Of a stretch of DNA of 64,000 nt, positions 8,057 to 19,543 are shown in pieces. A program made the position numbers and the translations under genes. Every line of letters begins with the position of its first letter. The first letter of the stretch is position 1. The notes under the pieces are model-generated. The model was not told where the DNA came from. It worked only from the letters and a program-made list of their open reading frames with translations, and did not search any database. Source of the DNA: Coemansia sp. RSA 1200 (lineage: Eukaryota; Kickxellomycota; Kickxellomycetes; Kickxellales; Kickxellaceae); contig JANBTT010000071.1 in the NCBI GenBank assembly GCA_027578915.1, positions 19,667-83,666 of the forward strand, written 5' to 3'.

Positions 8057-11007
8057 TCAAGTGAAAAAATCGAGTGACTAGCTTGTATAGATTATATGAG
8101 GAAATATGGAAAACAAAATGGCAGGATACAGAATAACTAGGTTACAAGAGCGAGAAATAAATAATGATAAACTCCAATTTATATTACAGTAAAAATATCA
8201 CGTCTTCATTCTCTTTCCTTCTCAACCTCCCAACGTCCCTCCTTTTAAAAAGGAATATGGCAGACCAAGGAGCAAGCTCTTATTTTATTTTCCCTCGTCT
8301 AGCATGATTACATGCCCAGAGAAATAAAGATAGTAGGGGGGATAAAGGGGGAGTGGGGAGATTTTTAGGGAGCGGATTGCAAAGGCTATTTTCTCTTTTG
8401 TTTTCTTTTCTGTTGTTTCATATCACAAGCATAAAGTGATAACGACTCCACTCGCATTTCGGGAGCAAAAGAAAAAGTTGACATGTCAAGAATAACCTGG
8501 TAGTAGCGGTTATACGGTTTTTTATCAGTCACTTGGCGAGTATTTCGGCAAATCCTTTTATTTTACTATTATAACGTGTTTTATGTTTACTAACAGCGAC
8601 ATTCAAGGGCCGAAAAGGGAGAAAAACACGCCGTTATGTTACGACTGTGACTTGTAACAAGCCGTTCATTCGGAGGGAAAGTAAAAAAGGAAGGAAAAAC
8701 ATCTAGATTCCACAGATGCCAGGCAAACATTCCATCTTCTCTTTTCTTTCTTTCTTTCTATTTTTTTTTTGCGGTAACATGTTGTTATTCAGGAGCAGCG
8801 TAGATTACCTGTGTGGCTGCGTCCATGCGTGAGACACATGATAAGGAATGGTGGATGCCGTTATTGCACACGAAGGTTACTGTATGTGTTCTTTAATTCT
8901 CTTTTTGCGGCTGCATTTGCACCACCCCTCCAGCCGGTTTTTCTCTTTTTCTCTCCCTCGAACCTTTTACACGCATCAAAAAACACTTGCTAAACTTTCT
9001 TAGGTTCACAACAAAAAATGAAATGTGATGTCCGGAGAGTCGTGTGCATGTGTGAGTGGCACGCGTATTGCGGAGATATCATCACGCATTATTCCATGTA
9101 CCGATTTCGGCATCAAAAAAAGTGAAGGTCGTTTGACAATTCGCTCCAAACATATCAATCATCCTCCCCACTATCACAAGAACCAAGGCAAAGAAATGAT
9201 AAAGAAATGATAAAGAAAGAAAGCTGACAAACACTTGCTGTTCTCTCCGCCTCCCCAGACCAAGAAGACCAAACAAGATTTAAAGTCGTTTGTTAGATTC
9301 AGGAGACTCTTCACGCAAATGAAAGCCAAGAGAATAAAGGTGGAATGTTCTTTTGCAATGTTACTGCTTAATCCTTACTGCTCTTTTAGCGAGCCTGATT
9401 CGCCTTTTGTTTAATTTTGTAGTGGGGGCAAATGTTGGCAAGTAGTAGCATGTGGTATCCAGGCAAGCCAAGGCAATAGAAAATGGGAAATGGATTAGCA
9501 ATTAGGTTTGTTGCCTTTTTTATTTGACTAGGAGCGAAACGAAATAAAAAACACTAGAGGCAATTGAACACCCCTCCAATAGTGTATTGTCCGCTAGTCA
9601 TTAACCAGAACCGGGTACTATATTAGTCCCTACCTCGTATTTTGGTCGCTGGAGAAGCGTTTGTTTCTTTAGTCGATTCAACATTTTGCCAAGAATTTAG
9701 AACAAATAGAACAAAAAAGGACAATAAGGGCGTTGACTAACAAGCGCGGTGCTAGAATTGGGGCATAATTGCCATGGCGTTTTCTAGTTTTTTGAAGGAA
9801 GGAAGGAAAAGCGTCGGCAGAGGCGTACATGCCAGCCACAACCGCAGACAACGCCAATCTTCCAGTCAGCAAGCGCACATACAAGCACGCCAAGCGATGA
9901 ACCGGAGAACAAGGTTTATTTTGCGGCCAGATACATGCAGAAAGAAATAAACGAAGCAAAATAAAACAGTACTCGGCAGACAATGGGGAAAGGCAAGACC
10001 AAAAGGGACTCATGGACAGCAGTGGAAACCACAATCGAGGAAAGAAGGAATAAAAAAATAACAAAAGCACACTAAACTCATACTGCAAAGATAGCAAATT
10101 CCAGCCCAGCAAAATCACCCAAAGGACTGGCAGACCATCGGTAGTAGCAGTAGAATCAGGCAGCTACGGCAAAAACGGTAAGTAAAGAAAGAGCGGGTCA
10201 GTGATGGCTGGTGCTGATATTTCTGTTCTGTTTTCTATTCCAGACTGTCGGGAACAAAAAGATAAAAGAACAACAGGTGATATGCAGGCCATTTAATTGG
10301 TGCATGTCGGACGCTTGGAGGGGAAATAAATGGTCTGAGACCGTAAAATGAAGGAACCAGCCAACTACAAGAGAAAACGGAAAAAGCCAAAGTCCAGCCT
10401 CTGTTTTCCCACTGGCTTTCCTTTTCGGCCGACAGAACCACGTTGTTGGCCATGCAGCATTGCAAACGAGAGTGGCATTGGTAAATGCACATCAGCAAAA
10501 AAAGACTGTTTCTGGGCAGGCGTCAGAAAAGCCACAGGCTTTCAAGAAAGGAAGAAAGAAAGCAAAGGCGAACGAAAGAGGGAGCGGTCTGGGAAAAAAG
10601 GCTTGTTACTCTGCTGTTTCTATCGTTCTTTCATTGCTGCCTCGACGGTACAAGCGGTTTTGGCTGCTTCTGCATTGTGCACTTTTGTTGTTTTATTTTC
10701 ACGAGAAACCAATCTTGCTTAGTGTTTTTCTCCCTCGCCCCCCGTTTCTTTGGACACGCACAGAAAAAAGGTGATGTCGTTGCGCATGCCTTCTTTTTAT
10801 TTCGGAATTTGGGTTGCTCATTAAATGCCCTTCGTTTTTCTTCTCTTTAGCTAAAAAATCTTTTTCTTTTATATTTGCATACTACACTTTTTACGCTTCC
10901 AAGACACAGCCTCATCCCTCTTGTCTTTCTCTCTTTCGCCAACAACCTGCGCTTGCCTTTCCCTATCCTTTCTATTTTGTATCCGCTATCCTCCTCTCTT
11001 GCTAAGC
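8057..11007. other. long gene-poor region (2.95 kb)
   Basis: Lies between the RING gene (-) and a surface protein gene (+) that are divergently oriented, so it holds both promoters. It is AT-rich with many homopurine/homopyrimidine tracts. Open frames such as 9678-10118 (-) and 10348-10722 (+) lack recognisable domains. A canonical short intron signature occurs at 10178-10243, and the stretch 10835-11007 is pyrimidine-rich, as expected of a fungal 5' leader. A non-coding transcript or a long spliced 5' UTR of the downstream gene is possible. Confidence 0.5.
10178..10243 (+). other. candidate 66-nt intron in a leader or non-coding transcript
   Basis: Donor G|GTAAGTAAAG, a GCTGAT branch-point-like element, a pyrimidine run and the acceptor CTATTCCAG lie in the correct order and spacing for a short fungal intron. 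It is not inside a recognised protein-coding frame. The next plus-strand start codon is at 11008, so this may be a 5' UTR intron of that gene. Confidence 0.35.
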
Positions 11008-11703
11008 ATGAAGAACACTACCACCACCACTACCGCCTTCCTTGCACTTTTTGCGTCGCTTGCGGCAGCAGCCGAGAACACCAATCTTGGAGCGATTCTG
11101 TCGGTGATGCCCAGCGACCTGGCTGGCGCCATGACGTACATGCCGGCAGACTTTATCAGCTCGCTGATGGCGGGCGAAGGAACGCTGCCGACTGACTTTG
11201 GCGCACTGGTGTCGATGGCATCGGGGCTGCCGACGGAGGAGATCCCCAAACTGTCCAGCGAGTACGTGGAATTCATGTCATCGATCAGCTCACTGCTTCC
11301 GACTCCCACCGAAACGTCGGCCGCACCGGGATCCGAGTCGTCTGCATCTGACGCCAGCAGCGCCGTCACCGGCTCGTCTAGCGATGACGGGGAGGAGAAG
11401 GACCAGTCTGATGCGATGTCTGGCGAGGAATCCGAAACCGAGTCCGGATCAGACGATGACGAGTCTGAAGATGCGTCTGGCTCTGACCACGACTCGGACA
11501 CAGAGTCCGACGATGGCTCCTCGGATCATGACGATGATTCTGAGGAGAGCGGGTCTGATGATTCGGACGACTCCGAGCACTCCGAGCACTCCCACAGTGG
11601 CGATGAGTCTACTCATGACTCGGAGACCAGCGGTGCTGCTGGCTCCTCTGCCTCTATTGCGGCTGCTGCTGCTGCTTTTGTTGCTGTTGCTGCCTTCTTC
11701 TAA
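11008..11703 (+). CDS. Asp/Ser-rich GPI-type surface protein
   Basis: A 231-aa protein if translation begins at 11008, where a signal peptide starts at once (MKNTTTTTTAFLALFASLAAAA). An earlier in-frame ATG at 10921 would add a 29-residue pyrimidine-tract-encoded extension and is less likely. Residues about 23-95 form an ordered-looking hydrophobic segment (LGAILSVMPSDL, MPADFISSLM). Residues about 100-210 are extremely rich in Ser, Asp and Glu with some His. The C-terminus has SGAAGSS followed by an Ala/Phe hydrophobic tail, consistent with GPI attachment. It matches the layout of the protein at 5528. The polyacidic Ser/Asp/His tract might bind divalent metal ions, which is inference. No catalytic domain seen. 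Confidence 0.75.
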   Translation: MKNTTTTTTAFLALFASLAAAAENTNLGAILSVMPSDLAGAMTYMPADFISSLMAGEGTLPTDFGALVSMASGLPTEEIPKLSSEYVEFMSSISSLLPTPTETSAAPGSESSASDASSAVTGSSSDDGEEKDQSDAMSGEESETESGSDDDESEDASGSDHDSDTESDDGSSDHDDDSEESGSDDSDDSEHSEHSHSGDESTHDSETSGAAGSSASIAAAAAAFVAVAAFF

Positions 11704-12377
11704 CTCTGCTCTGTCGTCCTACACCCACATCCATCCACCCACTACTTTTCTCTCCCCCTTTCTTTACGCGCCCGTTTTTCCTTTTTCTTCGTTAATTGAA
11801 CTCGAATCCTACGTATGTCTATCTGCTACTGTTGTTGTTAGACTTGGAATTCGTTGAGGGCATCTGTACGAAGGATGTGTGTTTTGCTGTAAGCCACACA
11901 GAGCTAGCAGAAACCTCGTCTGTAAATGGAACGAGCTGGGTAAATGTTGCATTTATCATCTGGAGCTCGAAACCCAGGCTATTGGACAGACTGGTTGTTT
12001 TTTTCGGTCCCAAACGCTAACACCTTTGCAAAAGTGAAAAAATAAAAGCGTGAAAGACAAACAATGTAAAATCAAAGTCAAAGTCAAAAAAAACAAGTAA
12101 ACAAAAACAAACAAACGAGCGGCGCAAATGCTCACTCCAAAAAAGCCTGGCAGGAATGATTCATGCACACGTTGCGAATAAGTGAATCAATCACCATCGT
12201 CATCTACTTGTGTGAGCTTTTCTCTGTTCTCATTGAAATACACATTTTATATTTCTTTACTAATAACATACAAAAGAACAACACAAAACAAAATTTTTAT
12301 ACAAAAAAGCCAATTCTCTAGTTCAAACACTCTCCCTTGCGTACACGGAGAGGAAACAAATAGCAATTGTAATCGAA
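11704..12377. other. intergenic region upstream of dynein heavy chain
   Basis: 674 bp between two genes on the same strand. It holds the 3' UTR of the surface protein gene and the dynein promoter and leader. There are A-rich and pyrimidine-rich tracts; no further gene or obvious motif recognised. Confidence 0.55.
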
Positions 12378-15300
12378 ATGGAGGACTCTGCAGATCATCA
12401 GTCCTCCACAGCCGACGCAGCCGAGCGCACAGCAGCAGCGGCAGCAGCAGCATCAGCCCCGTTCTGCGATCCAAACATCGTCAAGCGGTATCTGATGAAC
12501 CTGGTCCCAGTGCTGCTGGGCAACGGACAGGATGATCTTATGGGCGACGGAAACGGCAGCAGCAGCAACAGCGAGAAGGAAAGCGGAGACTTTGAAGCCA
12601 TCCGAGCAATGTTCTCAGTTCCCGAGGCCAGCGTCAAATGCAGGGCGTTTGCCAACGATGCCTCGGTTCCCGTGCTGTATGTGGTCAAGGAGAAGACGAA
12701 CACCACTGCCGCCGATTCCGAAGACGCCCCATCCGGCGCCAAGCTAGCAGAACTGTCATCTTCGGATGGCACTGGCACTGGCACTGGCGAGAAAGTAGCA
12801 ACAGTAACAGCGGCAGCAGCAGCAGCAGCGGGTGAGTATGCGCTTGTGCACTCCTCGTTTGCGTTGTCGTTTGAGCTTCAATGGAAACCCACCCATGTTG
12901 GCAGTGTTGCGCTGATCAAGCGCGGGCCCACGCTGGATCCGACCGTTCCGTTGGCGCACCAGATCCAGGTCATGAATCTGCCTGGCCCTGCATCGTCATT
13001 GTCTTCATCGACTTCTTCTGCCACTGCTGCCGTTGCCTCACCTACGGATGACCAGTCTGTTCCTGCCATGGATGCCTCAGGATCTGCCTCGGCTTCAGCC
13101 ACTGCAGCAGCAGCAGCAGCGTCATTCACTTCCAACCCGTACGAGGCGCTCCACGCGTACTTGCGCTTTGCAGTGTCGCCGTACTTTAACGCCTACGTGG
13201 CTGCCAAGGAGAAGGCCGACCAGCAGGCAGCAGCAGCAGCAGCAGGACACGGCGGAGCCGCCGATTCAAGCGCCTTCCGCGACGACAAGGATTCCTCTTC
13301 CCAGCAACAAGGGAGCGGCGGTGGCGGCGGCGTGACGATGGCCAAGAAGAAGCTGGCGGAGCTCGAGCTCTCGCTTCTGCATCTGCAGCAGAACATGGAT
13401 ATCCCCGAAGTGGTGCTCAACATCCACCCAGCAATTGCACGCGCGGTTGAATCGTGTCGCAGCCAGGGAGTGCGCACAACGGTGGAGGCGATTGGAGCTC
13501 CGCTGTTGGCAGACTCTGCATTTCTTAACCAGTTACAGGGCGACGTCAACGGATGGATCAAGGAGATCCAGAAGGTCACCAAGCTGGACCGTGATCCGGG
13601 ATCCGGAACCACCAGCCAGGAGATCAACTTCTGGCTGTCGATGGAGCGGGCGCTCGAGCGCATCGAGGAGCAGCTGCAGAGCGACGAGATTGTGCTCACG
13701 ATGGATGTACTGAAGGCTGCCAAGCGGTTCCACGCCACGGTTTCGTTCCGCACCGACACAGGACTGAAGGAGGCGGCCGAGCGCGTTTCGCGGTTCAATG
13801 TGCTGATGAAGGACTTCCCGATAAACGAGCTGCTCGCAGCCACGGACATCGGCCGCATCAGCCTGGCGATCGAGCTGATCTTTGCGCACGTGAACAAGAA
13901 GCTCAAGCTGACCGCGTATCCGGTGCGTCGCGCGCTGCCGCTGGTGGAGGCGATTTCGCGGGACTTCAACGACCAGCTGGTGAAGGTTCTGGCGCATGTG
14001 CGGCTGATGAACATGGATTACGCGGATTTCGAGCGGCTCTTCCGCGAGACGCAGACGGCGTTTGATGCGTGGGAGAACCAGGTCAAGGAGTTCACCAACC
14101 TTGCGCGCGATATCACCCGCAAGCGCAGCGAGAAGTTCATCCCGATCAAGATCCGTGCGGCCCACGCGGCGCTGCAGGAGCGGTTCCATTTTGTGCACCA
14201 GTTCCGGCAGCAGCACGAGCAGCTGCAGCAGACAATCGTCAAGGTGATGGGCGCCAGCCACGGGTTTGGCGGCAGCGAAGACAACGGCGGATCAGCAGCA
14301 GCAGCAGAACCGGCGGCTGCGAATGGCAGCGGCGCGAGCGACACGTCGGCGATTGACGAGATCCGCATGGCGTACGATATCGTCAAAATCGTCGACATCC
14401 TCGATGTGACGCCCGAGGGCACCGACTCGTGGGAGCGAGCCGAAACGAACTACAACGAGCGCGTGGCGAGAGTCGAGAACCAGATCATTGTGCGCCTGCG
14501 CGACCGCCTGGCCACCGCGCGCAACGCGTCGGAGATGTTCCGCGTGTTCTCGAAATTCAACGCCCTGTTTGTGCGGCCCAAGATCCGCGGAGCCATCCAG
14601 GAGTACCAGACGCAGCTGATCGGCTCCGTCAAGGACGATATCCGCCGGCTCCACGACACCTTCAAGAGACACTACCGCCGGTCGGAGGCCTACACGATGT
14701 CGCAGCTGCGCGATATCCCGCCGGTGTCGGGCGCCATCATCTGGATCCGCCAGATCGAGCGCCAGCTGGAGATGTACATGCGGCGCGTGGGCGATGTGCT
14801 GGGCGATGGGTGGGAGATGTACGCGGAGGGCCAGCGCCTCAAGGCCGATTCCACCAGCTTCTGCCGCAAGCTGGACACTCGTCCGCTGTTTGACGCGTGG
14901 CTGGCCGAGATCAGTCGGCGCGATCTGACGGTTTCGGGGCGCGTGTTCCTGGTTACGCGCCATCGCGCTACAGGCAACACGTTCCAGCTCAACATCAGCT
15001 TTGACGCGCAGCTGATTACGCTGTTCAAAGAGGTGCGCGAGCTCCTGTGGCTGGGATTCCAGGTTCCGCACACCTTGGTCAATATGGCGCGTGACGGGAA
15101 GCGCGTCTACCCATACGCTGTCAGTCTGATGGAGACCACCAAGATCTACCGCCAGACGAGCCATCGGCTGCACCAGCATCCCGATGTCCTGCCGCTGGCT
15201 GCTGGGTACCGGCGCGACGTGATGATGTGCATCCACAGGGGAATGGGGCTCAAGTGGCAGTACTTTGTCACCACGCCTGGACTATACTCTGCCGCCACCA

Positions 15301-18300
15301 GCAGCGGCGGATCCGTTGGCGTGTCTGGCGGGCTCGGCTCGGCGGGCGAGTCGCACGAGAACCGCAACGCGTCGTTTGTGCGCGAGTTCGCAGCCATCGT
15401 GTCGCTGTTCCAGGAGAAGGTCGAGGCGCTCATTGCGCTCAACGACGATATCAATGCGGCGGTGCGCGAGCTCTCGTCGTGCGCGTACGCCGAATCCAGC
15501 TTCACCGAGATCCTCGACCGCATCCAGGCGCTCATCGACCGCCTCAACCTCGACAACTACGCTAATCTCGAGCAGTGGGTTGCGGGGCTCGATCGGCGGC
15601 TCGAGCACGTGCTGACTGCCCGGCTGGCCCACGCAATACGCGCCTGGATCGTCGAGTTCAACCGCCTGCCTGCGGCCGGCGACGATGACGCCGACACCGA
15701 TAATACCGCGGTAGGAGGCGGTAGCGCTGCCATGCATGGTCTGCGCGACGAGTCCAAATTGGCGCGCAAGCTGCAGCGCAGTCTGGGAGTCGACGACATA
15801 GCCGGAGCGCGCGGGAATGGCGTCGCCAACGGCCACATTGTCGGCGGCAGCGTGGAGGCAATGACGCCGAAGCTGCGGCCGCTAGTGCACGAGCTGCGCA
15901 TCAAGAACCAGATCATGTATCTGGATCCGCCGCTCGAGAACGCTCGTGCGTCGTGGATCCAGCAGCTCCACGCGTGGCTGGCTGCCATCTGCCAGCAGCG
16001 CCGGCCGCAGGCCACGCGCTACGAGGTTGTGGCCAGCGCCGACGACGATCTCGAGTACGACAACCTGACGCTCGAGTACGATCCAGGCCACCGCGTACCC
16101 AACGACGCCCAGCAGCAGCAGCAGCAGCAGCAGAAGCAAGCGCCGTCGGAGGGGCCTTTACTAGCGGCGGATGGCGGAGCGGGCCGCAGCGCATCTGCTG
16201 CTCGGGGCGGGTCGGCGTCGTCGTACAAGGACCTGCTGTCGCGGCTGCCCGACAACAGTCTCTTCGAGGCGTACAGATCGGTCGAGGCGATGACCAAGCA
16301 GGCGGCCGCGTATGTGCAGATCTGGATGCAGTACCAGGCGCTCTGGGATCTGCAGACGGACTATGTGCTGGGGTTCCTGGGCGCTGATCTGATGCGCTGG
16401 CAGTCGATTCTCCTCGAGATCCGGCGTGCGCGCGCGACCTTTGACAACTCGGAGACCGTCAAGCTGATTGGCGCGCACTGCGCCATCGACTACGAGCAGG
16501 TGCAGAGCAAGGTCAATGCCCGGTACGACAGCTGGCAGCGCGAGATCCTCAACAAGTTCGGGCAGCGGCTGTGCCAGGCGATGCGCGACACGTGCCACGA
16601 AATAACGGCGGCGCGACTCACGCTGGAGGCGCACTCGGCCGAATCGAGCACGACGAGCGAGGTAGTCGGGTTCATTACGTTTGTGCAGGAGCTGAAGCGC
16701 AAGCGACCGCAGTGGCGGCGCGATGTCGAGGATGTGTTCCGCGGCGGGCAGCGGGTGCTCGAGAAGCTGCGGTACCAGTTCCCGCAGGACTGGATGTACC
16801 TGGATCAGGTCGAGGGCGAGTGGAGTGCGCTCAACGAGATCCTGAAGCGCAAGAACAACGTGATCCAGGAGCAGCTGCCCAGTCTGCAGATGAAGATCAT
16901 TGCGGAGGACAAGGCGGTGGATCAGCGGATCACGCAGCTGTGTGGCGACTGGGAGAAGAACAAGCCCGTGCAGGGGTCGCTGAAGCCCGACATTGCCACC
17001 AACACGCTGAATGTTTTCTTCCAGCGGCTCACCCGCCTTGTTGAAGAGTACGACCAGGTGTGCCGCGCAAAGGAGGCGCTTGACATGGACATTTCGCGCG
17101 ACGAGCGGCTGACGCCTGTGCGCGAGGAGGCCAACGACCTGAAGAGCGTGTGGGCTGCGCTGGCGACCATTTGGCGGGAGCTCGACGAGTTGCGCGAGAC
17201 GCCCTGGGCCAGCGTGGTTGTGCGCAAGGTGCGGCAGCAGCTGGATGCGCTGCTTGCCGACTCGAAGCAGCTGCCCAACAGGATGCGGCAGTACGCGGCG
17301 TTCGAGTTCATGCAGAAGACGCTGCGCGGCCTGCTCAAGGCCAACGGCACCGTGGCCGACCTCAAGTCCGATGCGCTTCGCGACAGGCACTGGCGCCAGC
17401 TGTTCAAGGCCCTCCGCGTCACTTCGTCGATGTCGGACATGACGCTCGGCGATGTGTGGGACTTTGACATTGCGCGCAACGAGGCCCTGATCCGCGAGGT
17501 CATCACTGTTGCGCAGGGCGAGATGGCGCTGGAGGAGTTCCTGACCCAGATCCGCGAAACGTGGACCGGCTATGTGCTGGAGCTGGTTGCGTACCAGAGC
17601 AAGTGCCGGCTGATCAAGGGGTGGGACGAGCTGTTTGCCAAGTGCTCGGAGCAGCTGAGCGCGCTGACCGCGATGAAGGCGTCTCCCTACTACAAGGTGT
17701 TTGAGGAGGACGCTGGGTCGTGGGAGGACAAGCTTACGCGCATCCATGTTCTGTTTGACGTGTGGGTGGATGTGCAGCGCCAGTGGGTGTATCTTGAGGG
17801 CATATTCACCAGCTCCGCCGACATCAAGCACATGCTGCCGGTGGAGTCGTCCCGGTTCCAGAACATCAACACCGAGTTCCTGGCGGTGATGAAGAGGGTG
17901 TACAAGAGCCCGTTTGTTCTCGACGTCCTCCACCTGCCCAACATCCAGCGCAGTCTCGAGCGCCTAGCCGACTTGCTGAGCAAGATCCAGAAGGCGCTGG
18001 GCGACTATCTGGAGCGCGAGCGCGCGTCGTTTCCGCGCTTCTACTTTGTCGGCGACGAGGATCTGCTTGAGATCATCGGGAATGCAAAGGACGTCCCGCG
18101 CATCCAGAAGCACCTGCGCAAGATGTTCGCCGGCCTGGCGGTTGTGCGGATCTCGGACGACTGCACCGAGATCCAGGGCATGTCGAGTCGCGAGGGCGAG
18201 CACATTGCGTTCCGCCAGCCCATTGTGCTCAAGCTGTTTCCCAAGATCAACGACTGGCTGGCCGCCATCGAGCACGAGATGCGGCTGACGCTGGCGGATC

Positions 18301-19487
18301 TGCTGGGCAAGGCTGTTGCGCGCCTGGAAGGCGCCCTCGCTAGTGGCAATGGCGGTGGTGTCGATGCTGCTGGGTTCCGCAGCTGGATTGCCGATACGCC
18401 TGCGCAGCTGGTAGTCCTGGCCAAGCAGGTCGTGTGGACCCGCAGGGTGGAGGAGGCCCTATCTGGCCCTAGCCAGCAGGGCGGAGCGCTTCCGCAGGCG
18501 CTGGGCGACATCGAGCGCGAGCTGCAGGTGCTGGCCGACGCAGTGCTGGAGGATCTGGCGCCGGTGGTGCGCAAGAAGAGCGAGCATCTGATCACGGAGC
18601 TCGTGCACCAGCGGGACGTGATCCGGCTCCTCGTCGAGAGCGGCGCGACGGGCGCGCAGGACTTCGCGTGGCTCTCGCAGATGCGGTTCAGCTACGCCGA
18701 GAACCCGCAGGACCCGCTTGGATGCCTGGTGGTGCACATGGCGGATGCGCAGTTCCGCTACGGATTCGAGTACCTCGGGGTGCCGGAGCGGCTCGTGCAG
18801 ACCCCGCTGACCGACCGGTGCTACCTGACGCTGACGCAGGCGCTCGAGCGGCGGCTCGGCGGCTCGCCGTTTGGCCCCGCCGGCACCGGCAAGACCGAGT
18901 CGGTGAAGGCGCTGGCGACGCAGCTCGGCCGGTTCGCGCTGGTGTTCTGCTGCGACGAGAACTTTGACTTCCAGGCAATGGGCCGCATCTTCGTTGGGCT
19001 GTGCCAGGTGGGCGCGTGGGGCGTGTTTGACGAGTTCAACCGTCTCGACGAGCGCATCCTGTCTGCGGTGTCGCAGCAGATCCAGTCGATCCAGCTGGGG
19101 CTTCGGCGCACGGTGGCGGCAGACAACGCAGCAAGTGCTGTGGCTGTTGACATCGAGCTGCTTGGCCACAAGGTGCGCCTGCACCCGGACACTGGCATCT
19201 TCATCACCATGAACCCCGGGTACGCGGGCCGCTCGAATCTGCCCGACAACCTGAAGAAGCTGTTCCGCTCGTTTGCGATGACCAAGCCCGACCGCGATCT
19301 GATTGCGCAGGTCATGCTGTACTCGCAGGGCTTCCGCCAGGCCGAGCTGCTGGCCAGCAAGGTGGTTCCGCTGTTCAATCTGTGTGCGGAGCAGCTGTCC
19401 CAGCAGCCGCACTACGACTTTGGGCTGCGCGCACTGAAGAGCGTTCTGGTGTCGGCCGGAAACCTGAAGCGCGGCCGCCTGCTCGTT

Positions 19488-19543
<56 letters not shown>

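Noticed and set aside
9678..10118. Minus-strand open frame of 146 codons, hydrophobic
   Set aside because: Its Phe/Leu content comes from purine-rich plus-strand DNA; no recognised family. Short plus-strand frames in the same place (for example one starting at 9982 with MGKGKTKRDS) are also unsupported.
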